Part shown: positions 1 through 11,590 of the stretch, in pieces
Numbering within the stretch: position 1 is the first letter of the stretch
How the letters are laid out: each line of letters opens with the position of its first letter
DNA from: Lichenostomus cassidix
Taxonomy: Eukaryota > Chordata > Aves > Passeriformes > Meliphagidae
Direction: 5' to 3'
DNA length: 64,000 nucleotides
NCBI GenBank assembly: GCA_008360975.2
Contig: CM039179.1
Coordinates: forward strand, 56,644,666-56,708,665
Program-made: the position numbers and the translations under genes
The notes under the pieces: model-generated
The model's database searches: none
Seen by the model: only the letters and a program-made list of their open reading frames with translations
What the model was told of the DNA's origin: nothing

Positions 1-3000
1 GAACAAGCACAGTTCCATCAGCCTATATAATTTTGATACTATTAACTATATTTTTAAAATTTGTAAATACGTTCAGTAAACCTTACTTTTAAAATCATTG
101 GATTAACATGAAACAGCCTTAGGCTTAGATTCAACAAATGATTTATGAGCTTACCTGCTGTGAAAGCTATTACCGTCTAATGTTAGCAGTTAGAAGTTGA
201 AAGCATAAATATTTTGTTGGATCTGGGCCATGGCATTTTCCTTGCTTGTTCTCACATTGCCCTTAGTCATACATCTACCCCAATTACAGTTAATTTTATA
301 TGATATGCTGTTCATGCAATTTTTTTCTCCCATATGTCCTTTTTATTCATAGCAAGTAACGCACTGGCTCCTGAAACCATGTGTAGCCTCAATCAGCAAT
401 ACATGATTTGGCCTCAGCATAATAGGCACCCAAAAGATATCTATAAATCCCTTATTATGTCTCTTCTCTCCAAGTTCTGCCAACTTCTTCCTGTTCTTCA
501 GCAATTTATCAGCTCCTTGTTCCTGTCTCAAAGGAGGTATAATTTCAATATTTTTTTTTTATCATTAACACTCCTCCAAGTCTCTTGTCTCTTACCCCTA
601 AGACTATTTCCCTCATATCTATCAGTCACAGAGCCATTATTCCTTTTACTTTCTACCTGTCCAGCCATCACAGCAAGATCTAGTTGGTTTGTCACTCCTG
701 GACCTTATACAGATTTCTCTAGGATAGCATATCAGAAATCAGAAAGAATAAATGGCCTGCATCAAGTCATCTTCTATGGCTCTCAAGCATCATGGCCTTC
801 CAACAAGTCTGCTTTATGTCCTTCCTTTTTCCTGCTGGAGAAAGGGAATTTTAATGCCTCCACTTATTAGCCAGACAAGAAAGAGGGATTGTCTGCAACA
901 GAAGTGTGGAATTGTTGTGAGTAGGACCTTACCTTCTCTTTCCTCACAACTGAAACGCAGGTGGCACTAGCTGGAAGAGGCAGGATAGAAATGGGATTGA
1001 TAAAGCATACAGTATCAATATCCTGGATTATTATGGAAGAGAAAGGGCAGATTTGGTTGGGTGAGGTGGGGTGGGAGAAAGTTAAGGCTTTCATTGTTTG
1101 TGTGTTTTAAGCATGGAGATTTTTGTAACTGGACAATGTGCTTTTTATGGCTGACTGTGAAAAGGAATTGTTGTAGCAGCAGCAGCACATCCTCCCTTTT
1201 TGATATTAAAGCTGACTTCCTTTGTTTCCCTGCATGCTTGCACAATCCAAATTCTGAACCTTCTCTTCAAGTTTTTACTTGCTTTATATTTCTCTCCTCT
1301 GACACAGAAGAGAAAATTGTCCATGTTATTCTAGGCATCAGCTGAACTGATGCAGTAGTCCATCTCTCTCCTACTACTCTGTACTGGTTGCTGATTACCA
1401 CACTGAAGTTAGACACATGTGCCTTGGGATAACTAGCTTTTTTCTCTTTCCCAGCAAAATAAATAACAGTTGCCTTCTGTGGAAGGAAGCATTGTGAGTT
1501 TCTCATTTCCCTTACTTTTTGACAGGGTTTCTCTGCACACAAAGAATGACCAGATCCATGAAATAATTACGTGCCCTTTTGCCCAGGTATTCAGGAGCAA
1601 CTGAGAAAGGACTAGAGATGGGAAGGATCCGTACTATCCCTAACTGGAAGACGTATTTTGCACTAGCAATGATATAATGTCAGCTGATTTCTCCCAGTAC
1701 ATTTTTCATTTAATTTCAACCCACTTAATTAAAAGTGTGTGCTTTTGTCACTCTGACCTGTGTTTTCATGCAGGCTTTGCATGGTACAGTTGATACCAGC
1801 CCAGTGTGAACTGCTGTTGGGTCTACTAAAGAGACACTGCACAGTGCAATGATGTTTGTTTCTGCTGAGATTTAATGGCTATTTGACTTGGCAGCTGCTT
1901 TCTAAGACATGGTTCTCACAGGGGATCTCTCTATTTCAGCAGCCACAGTATAGGCTTCCTCTATGGTACCGCGTGTCAAACATCTGCTCTCCTCTTATCT
2001 TTTCCTTCCAGTTTTCCCTCTCTCTGGCATAGTTTACTGCAGGACAGAAATCTATTTACCCCTTCAGGATTGTGACAGCAGCTTTTTCATGTTCAGGCCC
2101 CTATGAATAGGAATTTGTAGATATTTCAGAAAACATGGGGAGCTACTGTGGCATGCACTTTCCATCTTTGCCACTATTGCGTTCCCACTATTGCATTCCC
2201 CTCCACAATGATCCTTTAAGTGCCAGGAGTGATCCTGACAGTGCCACAGGCACCATCACCTGCTGAAGGGATGAGTCAGCTCCAATATTCTAATAGTATT
2301 TATTTTTGCACCCATTTGGCTGCATTTTCACTCCAGTTCACTCCCCATTTCTTAACACACTGCATTGCTCTACTCTGATTCTGCCTTCCTTCCCCATACA
2401 GCTTATTATAATGGAGCCCAGGACAATTACTTGTATGTGTGTAGTTTTTAATTTTTGCTAGTTCAACACAGAATTTAATAGAAAGGGATTGTCAACTTAA
2501 ACTTCTACTTCTTTTCTCTAAGGGTCTGTCTGCAGGATCCAATTAAAATTTTGCATTACTTGGTCCCTACCTTGCTATTGATAATTTTCTCTCAACTTGT
2601 CTACCCTATTTTTGAGAAGGGATTTCATTCAATATACCTTAACTTTTGTGAGCAAACCTCTAAATTGAAATTTCTGTGTATTTTATGAGAAGAAAAATGG
2701 CTTCCGCTGTATGTAGAGACGTTTTTCTTCCGGAATTATTGCAATTGCTTTCATAGCCCATACTTAATCTCCTTTTCAGCCAATTAAGTCATCAAAAGAA
2801 CATGTAAAGAATAAAATACTTTATTTTCTTGCAATTTATGACTATATTTGAGGGCTTGTATAAATATATGAGACTCCATTACATCCTATTAGCAGAAAGA
2901 ACTCTACCCTCTACTAGTTATGTTTAGTACTGGAATTTGAATCAATGGCTGTTGGCCAGTAAACCAATATCTGTGAAGGCTCCCATCTTTGATAGACTCA

Positions 3001-5025
3001 GGCACCTAAGCTTTCAGTGAAGCATAACAGACAGACTTTCAGATCTTGAGCTGTTGCAAATAAATAACTGAATTCTGAAATAAAAAACCCTGAATAGGAG
3101 TTTAAGATACTTAAATGCTGCTATACATGGTAAATCTAGTCATACATTTCAACACAGACACTGGAGGTAATGGTGAAATGCTGAGCAGATGGGAGAAGAG
3201 GACATATGTGCCTAAGTGGGTTGTGCAGAAGGGGTTTAAGGAGTGTGTCATGGGCCAAGAGTTGATTTGAGAATAGTGGGGCATCATGCTGGCTTATTGT
3301 TTCTAAATGTCAAATTATAATCTTGACTGATGGATAAAACAACACCTTCCAGTGTCTGGCATATATTTTGCTGACGTTTTAGTGTGTAGATAAAAACAAC
3401 TTTCCTTAGAAGTAGTGTGTTGTCTCAGCTTTTGAGGAGAAGTGCCATGAATCTTCAGAAGAGTTCAGGAAAGGACCCCAGATATTCTAAAGGAATCCAC
3501 TTCAACTGAATAATTCTGAGATACAACCTATTGGCTCTGTAGAGGGGAAAAAAACCCACCAACTCTTTTCTCTTTTTTTTTCAGTTTTCTTCCTTTTCTG
3601 TAGTGGGTTCTCCTCCTGAATAAACAAAGAGGTGCCAGGCCTCTGTAGTGTCTGCTCACTGTTGCTCTCTGGCTTTCATGGGAAAGAGTAGGTGTCAAGT
3701 CCTCAATAAAATTCTGATGTTTCAAGTAGAGAAATCCTAGTCTAGGAAAAGAATGCAATGAAGCTATTCCTCTGGTAACTAACCAGAGCTGGGGTAAAAA
3801 AAATAGGTAGGTAATTACTGATTTAATATCAGAAATTATATTCAATATTTTGTATGTTAAATTCATATGCATTTTTCTTGGATCAGCACAAAGACTACTA
3901 TTTGTTGGAGAAGTATTTAGATGAAGACATAAAGAATGGTCACCATGATTACAAAAGGAGAGCATTTCCCTGATATTTTGGCTTCCTCTTTGATGGTGGA
4001 GGAAGATCAATATTAGAATAAATGCCTATGTGATATTAATCATGAGAAAAAGGATACACTCAGGGACTGAACTCATCCATGGAATTTGCATGTAATTTTA
4101 AATTTTAATTTTATAACCTATTCTCTTCTGAGGACAACATAGCAAAAGGGTGGGTTCACTAACACTTTAAGCTGGAAATGCTTTACATCATCTTGTGCTC
4201 TGCTTGCCCAGAGACAATGACTAATTTTGGACTTAACTGGAGTGCTCTATAGTGTTTTTAGAGGCCAGAACACAGACTTTTTCCCATTTATCTGAAGAAG
4301 AAGACACAGACATGGTACTTACAACAAAGTCTGTGGGAAGATCTGCCAATATGTGCTGGAGAAAGAATCTCAGCAAAGAACCAGACAACAGGGAAATGCC
4401 TGTCTCTACTTTTGCTGGCCAGATTGCATGTAAGATTCACATAGACACAGCATATAGATAAGGCAAGGGATGCACTCACTGCAGAAGCTGGTTTGTCTGT
4501 TGACGTTGCCTCTGTAGCAGTCTCATCCCCACCGTATGCCAAATAGCTCCTGGCAGATGCTCAGCTCAGTGAGCCCACATTGCTTAGCAGCTACAGTTTA
4601 GCAAATCCTTGTAAGAGACAGACTGTGAAGGTATTGGTTCAGAAGGGATCTAGCTTCGTAGGTAGATGATGATTCCATTAAGAAAGAAAATGACAGCTAC
4701 AGGTTCAAACAAGCAAAGCCAGTCTTGTGCAAACCATGCTGATCTTTGGCACAAGAAACAACTAATTAGTCCCAAACGATGGTGTGGCAATCAAAAATAA
4801 AATCCTGAAGGGAATTCTAAATGTTGTGTTTCAGAAGGAGGAGTAAGTTCTCTAAAAATGCTCAGATGCTCCTAAACCTTAGCTTCACTGTAGGAACATT
4901 GCATATTACGAACAGGATTTTGAAAAATGATAAAAAATCATATTATGTGGAGCTCTTGGTTCCAGTTCCCATACAAGTGGAACATATGGGTCATAATAAT
5001 TTGTTAGAATATGCCACAGGATAAT
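1..5025. other. Unique AT-rich sequence, no gene recognised
   Basis: I see no recognisable gene, RNA or repeat family here. Two reading frames are long for AT-rich DNA: 334-870 on the plus strand (178 codons, ATG start) and 3528-4010 on the minus strand (160 codons, no ATG at its 5' end). Neither product resembles a family I know. The first lies in pyrimidine-rich DNA, which is poor in stop codons and encodes runs of Leu, Ser and Phe, so composition may explain it. A short near-duplication sits at about 2172-2203 (two copies of a CACTATTGC-TTCCC unit). Confidence 0.5.
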
Positions 5026-5429
5026 TGTCCTGGTTCTGGCCAGGACAGGGTTAATTTTTGCAGTAGCCAGGAGGCAGCATGACCAGGACCCAGAGGTTAT
5101 TCTATACCACCTCCCATCCTTTTTGGGGATGGGGAAAGGGCTCTCTTCTGGCCTCTGCAGTGAGCATTTTCATGTGAATCACTCGCATCTCCTGTACCAT
5201 TTTGTTGCAATATTGTTGCTGTTACTGTTCGTTTTCTTGCCTCACTGCTGTTTATAGTAAATTGTTCCTACCTCCACATGTGATCTTTACCTTTTGTGCC
5301 TCCAATTCTCCTCTCCACACTGCTGCAGGGGAAAGGGGAGGAACAGGGCAAATTCAGCAAGCATCATTTGGTTTTGAGTGGTTTCAGTGGGAACACCAAA
5401 TTGGAGAGTACCATTCCTAAACCATCACA
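5026..5429 (+). mobile_element. Solo LTR of an avian endogenous retrovirus
   Basis: This 404-bp block starts TGTCCTGGTTCTGGCC and ends CCATCACA, so it has the TG...CA ends of a retroviral LTR. Its opening (TGTCCTGG, then GACAGGGTTAATTTT) and its 3' part (a TAGTAAATTGTTC block, then CTCCACATG, then AGTACCATTCCTAAACC) match my memory of an abundant bird LTR type. The flanks are ATAAT (5021-5025) and ATATT (5430-5434), a possible 5-bp target duplication with one mismatch. No gag, pol or env sequence adjoins it, so it is a solo LTR left by recombination. CpG sites appear largely decayed. I am confident that it is an LTR but not of the exact family. Confidence 0.75.
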
Positions 5430-5867
5430 ATATTTTAAACACAGTTCAGGATTTTTTTTAAGTAGACAGCTGATTTTTGGCAATGATGCCAGGATGTTCT
5501 GCAGGATACAAATACTGTTTTTGGAAACTTCCACTGATAGAAATTCTGTCGTATTCCAAGATGAGTTTTACCCTCTTTAGGTACACACAGAGGGTGTGCC
5601 TAAAACTAAATATAGCTTTCTACAATTTAGGAGAAGTATTTCTTGACTTTGCTACACAGACAAGGAATTTAGCCTGCATTTACAACCTTTCCTATACTTC
5701 GGGACTGACATTTTTTTGTTTAACATGTTCCCCTAGACTCTCCTTTTCTTATACATTTGTTCAGTCCTGATGAATAGCCACATGGAGTTTTTATACCCTG
5801 TCAGGGTGGAATTTTTCTCAAAGAAGAAGCATAAACCTAAATGTCTAAATGTGTCTGTCACATCTCA

Positions 5868-5902
5868 GACACACACACACATACACATGCGCACACACAC
5901 AG
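5868..5902. repeat. Imperfect (CA)n microsatellite
   Basis: A short run of CA dinucleotides interrupted by ATACACATGCG. It has no coding context. Confidence 0.8.
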
Positions 5903-6529
5903 AGAAGAAATTATGTATTTATAGACAATACAAAGTAATGGAAATCTATGAGAGTCACTGGAAATGTAAGGCCTGATTTATCTGCCCACCCATCAGTGCC
6001 TAATGTCCTCTGAAACACCCAGTGTGTCAGAAAGATCCAGATGGGACTGCCAGGTATGATACAACACCAGTGGGAAACCTGTGCTTCCCTGAAGTGGGAT
6101 CTGGATGTCACTGAATCCAGCCCAAAGCAGCCTGGAGAGCTGCTCCTTTGACAGTGTGCATGCTGAATTTCAGGTGAGCTGAGCAGCCCTCTGGGCTCCA
6201 CTGGCTGCAGTTATTTCAGACTCTATTCTGTTGCCCACCCACACAGATGCCAAGGGGCGTTTGAGATGCTGGAGCACACCGAGCCATGCAGATGTGACCT
6301 CGGGGTATGACACAAGGCTGACGGTGACATGTTTTTCTGGAGGGCAGGCACCACACTATGAGGTATTTCAAACTGTGCTGGACACCCACTATGAGTAGCT
6401 AAGCCAGACAAGTACTTTGGTATTTTTCAGCAGCACTGCTGTCTGACTCATTGATTTCAATGTTGTATATGTGATCATTTATATCTATTTTAAAGTGTTA
6501 TTTTTGTTTTTGTCCCATTTTGAATTGCA
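5903..6529. other. Spacer with a GC-richer block, nothing recognised
   Basis: The part at about 5970-6420 is richer in G and C than its surroundings and is open on the minus strand for about 96 and 62 codons in two separate stretches. I could not match it to a repeat family or a protein. It borders the CR1-like relic and could be an unrecognised part of it or an older insertion. Confidence 0.3.
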
Positions 6530-7260
6530 CTCTATTTACTTTTTACTATTTTCTCCTCTTGTAAATAATTTTGAATTCCAACCCTGTGCTTCAATGTGCT
6601 TCGAACTGCTCTGAGTTTGGTATAATTTGTAAATTTAATAAACACTGCCTTTATTTCACTGTTCATATAACTAATGAAAATATTAAATAACACCATTTTC
6701 AGAACTGAATTCTGTGGAACACCACTTAACCTTCTGTTTTGACTGCACTGCGCCCCAACACCTACTTTTTCATTATGAATCTCTAGATAACTGTACATGC
6801 AACTCACAATATTTTGATCTAGGTGAATTTTCACTCATTTGTTGTTAGAATATGATGAGTAGTAGTGTCACATACACTACTTACACTATGGTATATGAAA
6901 ACAAATCTCTTTCCTCCGTTACTACAGATTGAAGTTTCTTTGAAATTACATAATTGGTTATTGACAAATCTGTTTTGGCTGCTACTTAGCCCCTTGCTCT
7001 CCTCTATATCCTTACCTGTCTGTCCAGAATCTGTCCCAGAAGTTTACTGAGCTTGAAAATATAATGATAGCCCTACAAAATTCTTTATATCCCTTTTTCT
7101 AGGTAACCTTTTTATTTGTCCTGTTAATAATCTGGAAACTTAACTGTCCTGCACTAATACTTTTTATTGCTTCACTAGGTTGAAGTCTCTCAGGGTAAAT
7201 TTTGCCAGGTCTAGATGAATAATTTACAAACTAGTAGGAAATTACTTTAATTTCTCAAAT
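6530..7260 (-). mobile_element. CR1-like LINE relic, reverse transcriptase domain
   Basis: The minus-strand frame at 6532-6834 reads SGVPQNSVLKMVLFNIFI followed by KFTNYTKL. This lines up with the CR1 reverse transcriptase segment GVPQGSVLGPxLFNIFI...KFADDTKL. The catalytic Asp-Asp pair is replaced by Asn-Tyr, so the enzyme is dead. About 490 bp further along the + coordinates (upstream in the element, near 7205), the minus strand reads SRPGKIYPERLQ, which fits the CR1 motif GPDGIHPRxLK at about the spacing expected in a full element. The region between carries several stops and shifts. This is an old copy, more decayed than the two CR1 tails at 19.3 and 59.8 kb. Ends are approximate. A related L2/L3-type LINE is possible. 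Confidence 0.7.
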
Positions 7261-7669
7261 ACTTGAACTTCATTTGAGTGTTGGGGCTTTTTTTAAGATA
7301 AGAGGCTTTTAAAATGCCCTTTTTTTGGTTTGTTTTTCACAGTGTAAACACTGTCATTGCACAAACAACAGCAAAGATTGACTCTAAAATAAATCTGAAA
7401 GGATGGCTTAGTTTATGATTTATCCTTAATTATTTTTACAGATGTTTATAGACTTGATTAACAGTATGAATACTGCTAAAAGATGAACAATATTTGGTTT
7501 TAAACATAAACCAAGGATCCTTATATACTACAAATAAGGTATTGGAGGAAATATCTAACCTGCTAAAAGTATTCTCTGTAACAACATTCTAAAATAACAA
7601 GCTTGTAAATAGTAAGCATTGCACACAAAACACTAAAGCAATGTTAAGGCTGGGCTAGGTTTCCTTTAG
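7261..7669. other. Spacer, nothing recognised
   Basis: AT-rich DNA between the CR1-like relic and the candidate exon. It ends in a possible splice acceptor, GGTTTCCTTTAG, at 7658-7669. Confidence 0.4.
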
Positions 7670-7933
7670 TTTTTGTGGAACAAAGAAAGAAAACACAAGA
7701 AGAAGCTAAGACAGAAATGCCAAGCTATAATAAAATGGTTTTATCGAAACAGAGCTGTCTGGTGCATACCAGATTCTCCTAAAGATGAAATACAAATAAA
7801 GAAACAACTGCAGATAACGCTGCATCATCTAAGCAGAATGGAAAACAAACTGTTGTATGGCCTGGACAGCCTGTTATACAGACTTGAGAGAGATCATATA
7901 CAAAAACAAGCTTTTGCAATTTCAAATGGATAG
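7670..7933 (+). CDS. Candidate terminal coding exon, unknown protein
   Basis: A pyrimidine-rich acceptor (GGTTTCCTTTAG) is followed directly by 87 open codons and a TAG stop. There is no ATG at the front, so it would be an internal-to-last exon rather than a whole gene. The product is strongly basic at its start (WNKERKHKKKLRQKCQ), has an aromatic stretch (IIKWFYRNRAVWC), then a likely amphipathic helix (QLQITLHHLSRMENKLLYGL), and ends QAFAISNG. The composition is more protein-like than most chance frames here. A possible AATAAA polyadenylation signal lies at 8741-8746. I do not recognise the protein. It could be a real 3' exon, a decayed pseudogene piece or chance. No upstream exon with a matching donor was established. 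Confidence 0.2.
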   Translation, partial: FLWNKERKHKKKLRQKCQAIIKWFYRNRAVWCIPDSPKDEIQIKKQLQITLHHLSRMENKLLYGLDSLLYRLERDHIQKQAFAISNG

Positions 7934-8207
7934 CTGAGCCATGATTATATATTCTTTAGAATTTCAACATGCAGAAAACAAGAAATAGCTTATTAACTCT
8001 TGCTGCATAAAGACCTTGGGAAGCATCTTGATAAGAAGAAATCCTTCTGTCCCATTTGGATATGAATTAAGAGAAAGGAAATTTAAAAAAATCTTATTTT
8101 ACATATAAATATTGAGTAATTCGAAAACACTGACTTTCCAAGTGAATGGTGGGAAACTGACATCATGGAGATATTTCTTTCATAAGGAAGGAATCACCCA
8201 AAGGTGA

Positions 8208-8322
8208 TTTTACTTATAACCAGAATATTGTCTGGTTATAAGTAAAAAAATATATAACCAGAATATTGTCTGGTTACTTATAACCAGAATATTACTTATA
8301 ACTCAGAATATTGTCATCTGAG
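8208..8322. repeat. Perfect inverted repeat with partial copies
   Basis: Arms at 8208-8224 and 8231-8247 are perfect 17-bp reverse complements (TTTTACTTATAACCAGA and its complement) around the 6-base spacer ATATTG. The core TAACCAGA-ATATTG-TCTGGTTA recurs at 8255-8276. A third half copy (TAACCAGAATATTACTTATAA) starts at 8281. A diverged hairpin, CTCAGA...TCTGAG, follows at about 8303-8322. The pattern suggests a short hairpin that spread by local duplication. It can form a cruciform or RNA stem-loop; no function is shown. Confidence 0.85.
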
Positions 8323-8559
8323 TTTCTTTCTTTATAGCAAGTTCTGTCATTTGAGTCGTAACATAGGTGGGGAAAAAATAGTGTGGGAGAGTTTTTATTA
8401 TGAGACCTTCAATTCCCAATCTTTCTAATAATTTATGACAAAATTATGAGGAAAAGGTAGAAACCCAGTCCATGGAAGAGAGGGAGAGAAACACAAAGAT
8501 ATAAACCTTAACTGACTCCTGGTCCTTTAAAAACATGTAGTTGGACACATTTTTGTTTA

Positions 8560-8580
8560 AAAACAAACAAACAAACAAAA
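8560..8580. repeat. (CAAA)n tract
   Basis: Four or five AAAC units in an A-rich stretch. Confidence 0.7.
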
Positions 8581-11483
8581 TATCTAGTTCTTAATCTATT
8601 GTTAAATATTAAAAATATTTATAAAAGAGAATTATTGTTCTCCAACTTGCTCTATTACTAAGATTAGAAAATTTATTCAACTACTGTAACATAATCCTAA
8701 TATGAACGTGTGCTCTACGAGAGAATGCAAGTATGCCAAGAATAAAGTCTTTCAGATAATGCACTATTTTTTGCAGCCCACAAGACAAAGACTTTCACAG
8801 AGAAAGAAATTTAAAAAATAGCAACTATGTATTATTTAATATGTATGATATAATCTAAAGTATGATTTATTTAGTACAATTATTATTGTTTTATAACTTT
8901 GCTGGGTTAACATAAAAATTGGTTGGAAATCAAAAAAGAGGATTACCCATTTATCTGTATTTATACCATTAGGAAATTTAAATAAAAATTAGAATAAGTT
9001 TACTTTCAAGCGCATGCTTTTTCTTTAATTTTTTTTAATGACTTTTAAATTGTTTTCCTTTGATATTTAGTGTCTGCATATGAAACAAATGAAAAATGTT
9101 TAACAATATAGTCTCAACATATAGGAAAACAACTTTTAATATTATTCTTTTTCAAGTAATTCAATAGCTGCTTACATGTCTATCTTCTTGACGGTTGCAC
9201 TCTGCTGGACTTCTGATTGATGTTTTTTGATTGTTTTGATCATCATAAACCCAGACTTGATTAACAAAGATATACAAAGGATGCACAATTTCCTGTTGGG
9301 ATGCAAGATTTACTGCACTAGAAATTTAGAATAAATGTAACACCTTATAATATGAATTGGATTCATTATTATATGATTTATTATTTCTTGGTACATTTTA
9401 GCATCGTATGATAAATCCATCAATTAACCTTTGCTAGGCCTAATAGGCTTCATTTAAATTTTGTAATTTCATATTTGTCTTGAAATTGCATACTCATAAG
9501 TATGTTGAAGTTTGTGATTTATCTAAACAACCTGAAATTAATGATTGCATAAGATGCATGCTACAGTTAACTGATGAATTACCTTTATTTGGAATATGTA
9601 TTTTATACTTTACTCAGTCTAGTGTTCACAGACCTTGCAGAGTTTTCACACTACCTAGGTTTATCTGCTTTATTTGACTGCTGACAAAGTATGGAATTTT
9701 AATCTGTTATTGTAACAGTTTGAAATGAAGAGAAATTTGTGTTATATTTTTATTGCTGCCTAAGTTGCTGCCAGAAAATCTGATTGAAAGTACTGAGAAA
9801 GCAGCCATGAAGAGGAAAGCGCAAGCAATCTTCCATTCTCTATATTATGGCCTGACACATATTAGATCAGTGTCTTTTTGTGCAACAGACAGTCTTGGAT
9901 AATGAATACCAATTTCATGCATGTTACACACAGGCAAGTCTTATTGCTCACCTTTTTCCTACAGTTTCCTTAAAAAATTGAACTGGATTATGAAGTCTAC
10001 TTCAGTTGCCACATCCTTAGCTTGAAGTAAAAAGACATTTTGCTCAAACCTTCTGTGGAAAAAGCTTAAATGTAGAAATATATTCCTTTGAAAAAATTAA
10101 CAATTTCTTTTATGGAAAGGAAACTCAGGTGTACAGACTGAAAAGCCACCACTTTGCACTGCTAACAGGTCTCTGCCTTGAATGATAAGGGGGATCAGGG
10201 CTTGCCAGCCTGCCACAGAGACTCTTACCAAGCAATTTAGATGCAGCCTTACTTACTGAACTCCACATTAAATGTAGATAGATTTTTTTGCTCCATATAT
10301 TTTGACTGCATGTTCTCCAGGGCTCTGCACAGAAATATGACAAGCAATTCAGGTACCTAACATGGGTAAGTGGTGTCTTTTAGATGCCATGCAGTGTATA
10401 AAACATTCCCAGGGGAGTGGCAGATATGATTCAGGGTCTGACAGTGAATCCCATCTTTTGGAGGGGCAGAGGAGGCCAGATGAAGTTTTTAGGGTGTCTG
10501 TAAGAGCATCAGGCACCTCTGTTCAGTCTCCTGTACCTCCTCACCCATTAAGATTTTTAGATAACATTTTCCCTCAGTGGATTTGACTGTTTCTGCTTTT
10601 CCTGGTTCAAACTAATCACGTTTGTGGTATTTGTTTCCTGCAGAGGTGAATGTGGCGTCACATTAGGTCACTCTGTGCTCCTGCTGCGATCAGTAGTCAC
10701 ACAATGTATAAGTGAAGTAGCATTAACTCCAGTCCACATATTTTTATGTAAATTTGTCTATTGCCAAATAGTTTGAGTGCATGAATGGAAGAAACAGGAC
10801 TCCCCCCTCCCTGCCCCCACTGCCAGGAAGAAAATAGAAAATACTTTGTAGCTAAGAGCCTTATTGCTGAGGCAGAGCAGCTTCTTGCACAGAAATATTT
10901 TCCTCCCAAGATGCTCAGTACACGGCACGAAAGTCTGATTTGAAGCTGATCTGGGCTAAGCTTTCTCCCCATGGTTTTAAATAGATGCATATTTATGGAG
11001 CTGTTCAGAAAAAGCAATATGTGTTGCACATATATTCTGATTCTCCTGTTTCTCCTTGCAAAGGAGAAGTCCCAGTCTGACTCACTATGTTTTCCACATA
11101 TTTTGCCTAAGTTACACAGAACATATACAAGCATAGTAACTTGTATATATAAGCATAGTAACTGCTGACTTACTTTGCAAAACAAAGACTCTTAAAAAGT
11201 TATCTAAACACCTTCTCTATAGACCATGAAACTACCTCTAGGAACCTAATTTTAACTTTTCTTGTCTGGTAATTATACCCATTCCCGTGTAACTATTGTT
11301 ACTGAGGTGCAACGAAGGAAATATTTCCTTACAAATGCCAACTTTCCAACACAGGGTTGACATTTCATGGTCAATAGGACCAGTGGTAGGACAACTTTAT
11401 CTTCTGATCAAAGATCACTCTAAGTGCATACCCCAGAGGAGCAGCATACAGGAGGCCTAACCTCTGGGAACATTCCTGATGTT
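8581..11483. other. Unique AT-rich sequence, weak exon candidate inside
   Basis: No repeat family or gene was recognised. At 10321-10365 a 45-bp open segment (GSAQKYDKQFRYLTW) sits between a T-rich acceptor ending TTCTCCAG and a strong donor, TGG/GTAAGT. It could be a small phase-0 exon or chance. A 162-codon minus-strand frame at 10697-11185 has no recognisable product. A near duplication of TATA(C/T)AAGCATAGTAACT lies at about 11124-11163. Confidence 0.35.
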
Positions 11484-11590
11484 GGTCTGTCTGGCCACCT
11501 TGGCAAGTCATTTCACCACCCTGTGCTTCAGTTTCTTCATTTGTTAAAAGAGGGGCTCGGATTTTTTTTGAAAGCTTTGACAAAGATTTT
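11484..11590 (+). mobile_element. MIR / CORE-SINE fragment
   Basis: The stretch CCTTGGCAAGTCATTTCACC, then CCCTGTGCTTCAGTTTCTTC and ATTTGTTAAAAGAGGGG, follows the middle of the MIR consensus (CTTGGGCAAGTCACTTAACC, CTCTGTGCCTCAGTTTCC, TCATCTGTAAAATGGGG) in order and spacing. MIR-type SINEs are old amniote tRNA-derived elements. Surviving copies in bird DNA are strongly diverged and sparse. The copy is partial: the promoter-bearing head is not clearly visible. Confidence 0.75.

Noticed and set aside
941..978. Minus-strand 38-bp segment between TTCCAG and AAG/GTAAGG
   Set aside because: Good splice-like ends but only 12 codons, with no support from neighbours.
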